A stretch of DNA of 64,000 bases from Hirudinaria manillensis (taxonomy: Eukaryota; Annelida; Clitellata; Hirudinida; Hirudinidae): contig CM067536.1 of assembly GCA_034509925.1 (NCBI GenBank), positions 770,001 to 834,000 of the forward strand, given 5' to 3'. Of the stretch, positions 57,688 to 64,000 are shown piece by piece (position 1 is the first letter of the stretch; each line of letters begins with the position of its first letter). Both the position numbers and the translations under genes were made by a program. Below the pieces are notes generated by a model, which was not told where the DNA came from, did no database searches, and was given only the letters and a program-made list of their open reading frames with translations.

Positions 57688-59574
57688 ATGTTTAGGTTCA
57701 TCTTGTTATACTTAATTGGTAACAGTTTGCGCTGCACCGATTCTGAAATATCTAAAGGTTAGACTTAATTACATTTTGGTCTTATGCACTGGGTAACATT
57801 GTCCATTTATCTGTAAAGTGTTATTTAATGTCACAAACGAATTACACAGAACTTTGTCTCTGGGATGTTTTTAAACCAGAATGCACTCCAAACGAAGTAG
57901 TTTTTGTGAATGATGCGAAATATGGGAGAATGAATATCGGGAAATGTTTGTCAAAATCCGATCTTGATACTCTTGGCCCTCAAAGTCAAGATCCTCGATA
58001 CTTTGGTTGTTACGATGATGTTACAGGTTTTTTGAATAAGAAGTGTTCTAATGAGAAACACTGCGAGCTCAAAGTTGTTGATCTGGAGAAAATGAAATAC
58101 TCATCATGTATTCCTGTATTGAAGATGCATTTAACTGTTAAATACGTCTGCTTACCTGGTAAGTGCACATTAATGATATGCTAAGTCAGGAACAATGAGG
58201 TTTATTTTCTTATATGTTTAGTGGAATTTTGTAATGTTAACTTTATTTCTTATTAACGTATAGCCTAACAAAATAATTCATCTTGCAGTACTTCATCAGT
58301 CTGACAGCTGTCATGTTTTTCTCTCATCCTCTGCAAAATACTTACCAATTTCAACCGCACAAAATATGTCTTGCATCAGCACAGCCACTCCGATTTTGAT
58401 TGAAGTTGCAAAAGGACAAAGAATTAAGCTTAGTCACAAAGCTCTTGATAAAAACCAATTCATGGAACGGAATGACTGCAAACAAGAACTTGGTTTGATA
58501 GTTTTGAAGAAATCCAACATCAACGTAACTATATGTGAAACGGGATTTTACACCCCTAAAAGTCCATCAAATATTCAACAAAGCTTTACATCTGACGACA
58601 ATGCTATACATTTATTTATATATCGATTGAAACACTACAAAAATGTTCTATTGGAAATGAAAGGTAAGCAACCAATATCCATCACCCGTTACGTGTTCCT
58701 CTACATTATATAAAAATTTACATTATAAACAGTGTTAAGTTGTTTTGAAGCATTCAATGCTTTACATGCTGATCATACGCCACTTGGTGATATATTACAC
58801 CATTTTCAATCAGCTGAAGGATGTCTGGACATAATACCACCTGAGGATACATGGCTGAAGAGAACGAACGATGACATTGTTATCGGATGTTATTCATCCA
58901 AACAAACCTGGTATCTGAGATGCGAGAATGGACAGTGGACAGGCGTTATTGGCAATTGTTCCAATCCAGATTCATTTATTACCAAAAAAGGTGACTTTGA
59001 TATTTGATATTAGTAATGAGGCATATTAACCTTAACTAATTCTACACAAGACAACTATGAAAATAATGAAGGTGTTACAAATTTGAAGCTAAATATGTCT
59101 GCAAGTCACCAAAGTTGGTATTAATATCTACTGGTCTTTATTCACTTGTCTAATTTGATAATGACCAATTTTATTTTAGCCTTGATCATAATTTCAATAT
59201 GCGGATTTGGTTTGGTGACTTGTTTGGCGATTGTTTGTCTGGGATTCGTCTACCTAAAAAAGTAATAAAAACATTACAAATGAAAATGATATTATAAATT
59301 TTTGTTTCTACAAATCAGTAATATTTTAAATTTATTTAGGATGAAAATAAAGGAAGCCAAAAAGGATGGATACGTGATTGGGCCAAACTTGTATGGCAAT
59401 TCCACTTATGGCCAAGTTAACCGCTATCCCGATAGCAATGGTTTCAATGGCCAAACTCTATTTTCATCAACTTTTAATAAACTCCCACATTCCGATAATG
59501 GATCAACTGAAGCTGAAAGATATCAAGTATTGGACAGAGACGAAGTTGCCAAGGAATGCCCTGCTTTTGCATAA
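57688..59574 (+). CDS. Array gene 24: SUEL/CUB-like/CCP-like receptor (duplicate of gene 21)
   Basis: Exons 57688-57757, 57850-58158, 58289-58663, 58814-58990, 59051-59113, 59180-59261, 59340-59574; 436 residues, exon lengths as in gene 21. An in-frame ATG at 57682 would add two residues. Lectin-like 24-126 (AKYGRMNIGKC), CUB-like 127-251 (first half diverged from gene 21, second half nearly identical), CCP-like 252-310, TM 332-358, tail ending ERYQVLDRDEVAKECPAFA. Confidence 0.88.
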
Positions 59575-59812
59575 ATAAGAATCGTTTCAACTTTCTAATT
59601 GGAAAGTTAATTTTTTTATTTAATTTCTGATTAAAAATAAAAACCAATGACTGTTTTGCGGTGCTTTCTTTGTTCGAATTTTTTTTAAATGGCGTAGGAA
59701 TTTTAAACTCATAATTAAATTTGTGTAGTTGTTATCCTAAAAGTTTATATTAATGGATTTTCTTGTCATTATATTTATTAACATACGTGGTTTTTTCTAT
59801 ATTTTGAAACTT

Positions 59813-59878
59813 TTTGAGACAACCCCTCGAAATTTCAGAGCGTAAGATTACCTCGCTCCATGTCGGTCTAATATAAAT
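59813..59878 (+). promoter_or_regulatory. Promoter of gene 25
   Basis: TTTGAGACAACCCCT at 59813-59827 and TATAAAT at 59872-59878. The 240 bp between the gene 24 stop and the motif is AT-rich and featureless. Confidence 0.75.
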
Positions 59879-59979
59879 TTGCAAAGACCCACTCTAGATA
59901 ATCGAAATAAGTGTTTCTAGCATCTAGTAATTTGTTTTTTAAAGCGTTGCAATATAGCATATAACTCACAAGTTAAATT

Positions 59980-61913
59980 ATGCTTTCTGCCATTGTTTTA
60001 ACAACCGTTGTCTGCTTTTTAAATGCAGGATCTGCTAAAGGTTACAATTGCAATTTAAACATACAGTTACAAATATTAAATAGTTACATTTTAAACTATT
60101 ATATTGACTTCTGAAGTTATTCACAAATTGACATTTACATAGATATGTTGGCTGAAATATGTCTCTGGGAAGCCTTCAAACCCGAATGTTCTTCCAGTGA
60201 GGTGGTGTTTGTGGATGATGCAAAATACGGACGGATGAGAATAGGAAAATGTCTGTCGCAATCTGAAATCGATTCCTTCGGACCCCAAAGCATGGACCAC
60301 AAAGTCCTTGGCTGCTATCACGATGTTACAGCGGTTGTTAGCAGGAACTGTTCTCTCGAAAGACAATGTGAGCTGAGATTGGGAGTTCTTGAACAACTAA
60401 AAAATACTGAATGCTCGCCAGGATTGAAAATGCATCTCGAAGTCAAATATTTCTGTCTACCAGGTTATAATGGCTAATAAATTAATTTGAAATACTTTTT
60501 ATGAAATACGTGGCTTTTTTTATGAATAGTTCTTGATCAATTCACAACTGAGTGTCAGATTTTCCTGACTGGAACTCCAAAGTATTTATCAATCACACCA
60601 AGGAATAACATTATATGCGGAACTGACGCTAACCCCTTAGTGATAGAAGTCTCGAAAGGACAGCGCATCAGTCTCACTGTGAAACCATTGAAAGAAAGTG
60701 AAACTTTGGAAAGACGGGAATGCCAGAAACGGATTGGCACCATAATCGATGGAAAACGTCAAGACAATGCTACTATTTGTGACAATGGAATTTATAATCC
60801 AAGCAAGCATTCCTATGTGACTAACGGTTACATATCTAAAGAAAATCATATAGGTGTGATATTTAACAGATTCGAAAACAATTACAAAGTGCTACTTGAG
60901 ATGAAAGGTCAGTGAAATAACTGTAATAAATATTGACATAGCAATTATTAAGACTAGTAATATTCATAATAGTCATTACAATGGCGAATTTATAAAAAAA
61001 AAACTATATCTGTAGCCCAGTAAGCCATGTTGGAAATTTGGTAAGTTTCCTTGTTAACTACAATAAAAAAAAATTATGTATTATTGCCATTAACCAATTC
61101 TAAAATATATATAAAGATAAGTTGTTATTATCTATTCGTGTAGCTGATGGTTGTCTGGACATAATACCACCTGAGGATACATGGCTGAAGAGAACGAACG
61201 ATGACATTGTTATCGGATGTTATTCATCCAAACAAACTTGGTATCTGAGATGCGAGAATGGACATTGGACAGGCGTTATTGGCAATTGCTCCAATCCAGA
61301 TTCATTTATTACACGAAAAGGTAATTTATATATTTAATATTAATTCGTTAGTAATATGTCATTGGTATGAATGATATTTTAGGCAATAGCTATGAAAATA
61401 ATGAAGACATTACAAATTTGAAATTAAAGATGTCCGAAAGTCACCAAAGTTAGTACTATAACGTGCATATGGATACTAAACCATTTTGCAAGCCTAGTAA
61501 TGACCAATATTATTTCAGCCTTGATAATAATTTCCATCTGTGGATTTGGATTGGTGACTTGTTTAGCAATCGTTTGTCTGGGATTCGTCTACTTAAAAAA
61601 GTAATGAAATTCATAATAATTAATATGTGACTCCAAAATCTCCAAACAATTTTCGAAAATCATTAAATTTGTTTCTAGGATGAAAATAAAAGAAGCTAAA
61701 AAGGATGGGTGCATGATGGGGCCAAATTTGTACGGCAATTCTACTTATGGCCATGTTAACCGCTATCCAGACAGCAATGGTTTAAATGGACAAACTTTAT
61801 TTTCATCAACTTTTAATAAACTTCCACGTTCTGACAATGGCGGAACTGTTGATGACAGATATCAAGTATTGGACAAAGATGAAGTTGCCAAAGAATGTCC
61901 TGCTTTTGCATGA
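59980..61913 (+). CDS. Array gene 25: SUEL/CUB-like/CCP-like receptor, subfamily B
   Basis: Exons 59980-60040, 60143-60463, 60530-60907, 61144-61320, 61383-61448, 61519-61600, 61679-61913; 439 residues. Signal MLSAIVLTTVVCFLNAG, lectin-like 21-127 (AKYGRMRIGKC), CUB-like 128-253 (CGTDANPLVIEVSKGQ), CCP-like 254-312, TM 335-361, tail ending DRYQVLDKDEVAKECPAFA. The 236-bp intron 3 is longer than usual, as in gene 26. Exons 4-7 are close to gene 24, exons 1-3 to gene 26. Confidence 0.88.
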
Positions 61914-62140
61914 AGTGTAATTCATTTTAATTTTCATGCCGCAACAATGCTTTTATTTCATGGCTGGTTTAAAATGAAATCCAATAACCGTGTTGCGCTG
62001 TGTTTTTTGGATTTTTCTTGAAATGTTGGATATTTCTATGTTATAATAAACTTTTTAATTGTCTGCATTCTAAAGATTATAGATTAATTCTTTTTTACTG
62101 TGTTTATGAAATTACGAGTTTATTTTATGTTTTGGGACTT

Positions 62141-62201
62141 TTTGAGACGTCCCCTCAAAATTTCAATGCGTAAGATTATCTTACTTTATCCAATATAAAT
62201 G
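62141..62201 (+). promoter_or_regulatory. Promoter of gene 26
   Basis: TTTGAGACGTCCCCT at 62141-62155 and TATAAAT at 62195-62201. The stretch from the gene 25 stop to here shows nothing else. Confidence 0.75.
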
Positions 62202-62311
62202 TGGGAAGAAACACCCTAGACCACCATAATACGTGTTGTTGGATCTAATTTCCGTTAGTTGCCATAGTCTCCCTTTTAAAATATTGAACATATAAAATAT
62301 ATGCCGAAATA

Positions 62312-63998
62312 ATGTTTGCTGCCATTATTTTAACAATCCTTGTAAGCTTTTTAAATTCAGGGGCCACTAAAGGTTATAATTACATTTAAAATATTTAAAT
62401 TTCAATTACATTTAAAATATTTTAATGATAATCAAAATTTAAATCGATTAATTTCTGTGTAGAGCTGTCGGCCGAATTATGCCTTTGGGAAGTTTTTAAA
62501 CCAGAATGTTCATCAAATGAAGTGGTGTTTGTGGAAGATGCAAAATATGGAAGGATGAGAATAGGAAAATGTCTGTCACAATCTGAAATCGATTCTTTCG
62601 GAACTCAAAGCATGGATCACAAAGTTCTTGGGTGCTATCATGACGTCACAGCAGTTGTTAGCAGAAATTGTTCCCTGGAAAGACGATGTGATCTAAAAGT
62701 TTCAAATCTTGAGCAGCTGAAAAATGTTGAATGCTCGCCAGGACTGAAAATGCATCTCGAAGTTAAATATTCCTGCTTACCAGGTTTTCAATCATTAATC
62801 AAATCTAAAATCGTAATTTCTTAGTGAAACTCATTGTGAAGTTTTAATTATAGTTAACGTAGTAAAATATGCTTAGTAGCTTATTTACTAGACAATGACA
62901 TTCTCTTCCTGAAGTTATTGATCAATTCACAACTGGCTGCCAAACTTTTCTGACTGGATCATCAAAGTATTTATCAATAACACCACGAAGTGCTGTTCTC
63001 TGCGGAACTGACGCTAACCCCTTATTGGTAGAAGTCTCGAAAGGACAACGCATTAGTCTCAATGTGAAACCATTGAAAGAAAGTGAAACTTTGGAAAGAC
63101 GGGAATGCCAGAAACAGATTGGCACCATAATCGATGGAAAACGTCAAGACAATGCTACCATTTGTGACAATGGAATTTATAATCCAAGCAAGCGTTCTTA
63201 TGTGACTAACGGTTACATATCTAGAGAAAATCATATAGGTGTGATATTTAACAGATTCGAAAACAGTTACAAAGTGCTACTTGAGATGAAAGGTCAGTGA
63301 AATAACCATAATAAATATTTAACTAGCAATTACTAAGACTAGTAATATTCATAATAGTCACTACAAAAGCGAATTTATAAAAAATGTATTAGATAGCCTA
63401 CTAGGCCATGTTGGAAATTTGATAAGTTTCCTTGTTAACTATAATAAAAAAAATTAACCATTAAAAAATTAACCAATTCTAATGCAAAACATATACAAAT
63501 AAGTTGATATTATCCATTCTTGTAGCTGATGGTTGTCTGGACATAATACCACCTGAGGATACATGGCTGAAGAGAACGAACGATGACATTGTTATCGGAT
63601 GTTATTCATCCAAACAAACCTGGTATCTGAGATGCGAGAATGGACAATGGACAGGCGTTATTGGAAATTGTTCCAATCCAGACTCATTTATTACAAGATC
63701 AGGTAATTAAAATGTTTTTAATAGGAGGGATTTGTTGAATTTCGAATGTGTAAACTAGTAATTATTTATAACTGATATTTTTAAAAGGCAATTATGAAAA
63801 TAATGAAGGTGTTACCAATTTGAAATTAAACATGTCCGCAAGTCACCAAAGTTTGTATTAATTCTTATTGGTCTCCGTCAATTTAACTAACCTGATGATT
63901 CCCAATTTTATTTTAGCCCTAATCATAATTTCAATCTGTGGATTTGGTTTGGTGACTTGCTTGGCAATTGTCTGTCTGGGGTTCGTCTACCTAAAGAG
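62312..63998 (+). CDS. Array gene 26: SUEL/CUB-like/CCP-like receptor, cut by the window edge
   Basis: Exons 62312-62372, 62463-62783, 62915-63292, 63526-63702, 63788-63850, 63917-63998; the tail exon lies beyond the window. Exon lengths 1-4 equal gene 25, and 2.3-2.4 kb separates matching exons. Signal MFAAIILTILVSFLNSG, lectin-like AKYGRMRIGKC, CUB-like CGTDANPLLVEVSKGQ, CCP-like with NPDSFITRSG, TM exon of 82 nt ending CLGFVYLKR with a GT donor at the last two bases, so the array continues to the right. Confidence 0.87.
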
Positions 63999-64000
63999 GT

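Larger units (their letters stand above)
52672..59600 (+). repeat. Three-gene segmental duplication, unit 2 (genes 22-24)
   Basis: Second unit of the block at 45690-52650. Intergenic regions, promoters and introns match as well as exons, so it copied as DNA rather than through RNA. Divergence is uneven along the block: lectin exons differ more than CUB-like exons in the 19/22 pair. Confidence 0.88.

Noticed and set aside
485-63702. Assignment to the EVA-1, latrophilin or a named insect receptor-phosphatase family
   Set aside because: Those share a SUEL lectin or a phosphatase domain, but I cannot confirm the same domain order from sequence alone, so no gene symbol is given.
1-64000. tRNA, rRNA, CRISPR arrays and bacterial-type operons or ribosome binding sites
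   Set aside because: None was recognised on either strand; spliced genes, TATA boxes and base composition are all eukaryotic.

Overview
The window is animal DNA: very AT-rich, with genes broken into short exons by introns of about 50-300 bp, ordinary GT-AG splice sites, TATA boxes, AATAAA signals and a Tc1/mariner-type transposon. Short introns and compact tandem genes suggest an arthropod, probably an insect; the species cannot be read from the sequence.

The whole 64 kb is one head-to-tail array, all on the + strand, of 26 paralogous single-pass receptor genes (numbered 1-26; gene 26 runs off the right edge). I reconstructed exons by hand from splice sites and frame. Twenty-five genes have the same seven exons: (1) signal peptide, (2) a SUEL/rhamnose-binding-lectin-like domain (motif A-x-[YF]-G-R), (3) a CUB-like beta domain (C-G...PW.IEA.KGQ.I...S.SN..E), (4) a four-cysteine Sushi/CCP-like module, (5) a short charged stalk, (6) a transmembrane segment, (7) a short cytoplasmic tail. 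Introns 1-5 are all phase 1 and intron 6 is phase 2. The TM exon is exactly 82 nt in every one of the 25, and every coding sum I made is a multiple of three. All visible tails end in Y-x-x-L-[ED].

Gene 2 (2.57-10.49 kb) carries the same ectodomain but continues into a receptor tyrosine phosphatase with two phosphatase domains. In D1 the catalytic cysteine is serine (HSSAGIGRTG) while the WPD loop, KNRY-like motif, TQGP and P-loop arginine remain. The D2 P-loop is lost. It therefore looks like a conserved pseudophosphatase. A Tc1-like element sits in its intron 5.

Layout: genes 1-6 (0.2-19.3 kb) form subfamily A, with a nearly identical CCP exon and FGR-type lectins in genes 2-6. Genes 7-26 (19.6-64 kb) form subfamily B (IIPPEDTWLKR module). 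Genes 12+13 and 14+15 are a two-gene duplication; genes 19-21 and 22-24 are a three-gene, about 7-kb duplication with a decayed piece of gene 18 at the join; genes 25 and 26 are a recent pair. Several genes are mosaics made by recombination in introns or by gene conversion. Gene 1 and gene 17 carry in-frame stop codons.

Almost every gene is preceded by one copy of a motif, TTTGAG[AT]CGACCCCT, about 25-65 bp upstream of a TATA-like box, which suggests the array is switched on by one shared factor. Taken together this looks like a lineage-specific, fast-evolving recognition-receptor cluster: lectin/CUB/CCP ectodomains, tyrosine-motif tails, and one receptor with the same kind of head fused to a dead phosphatase. 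The signalling role is inference.
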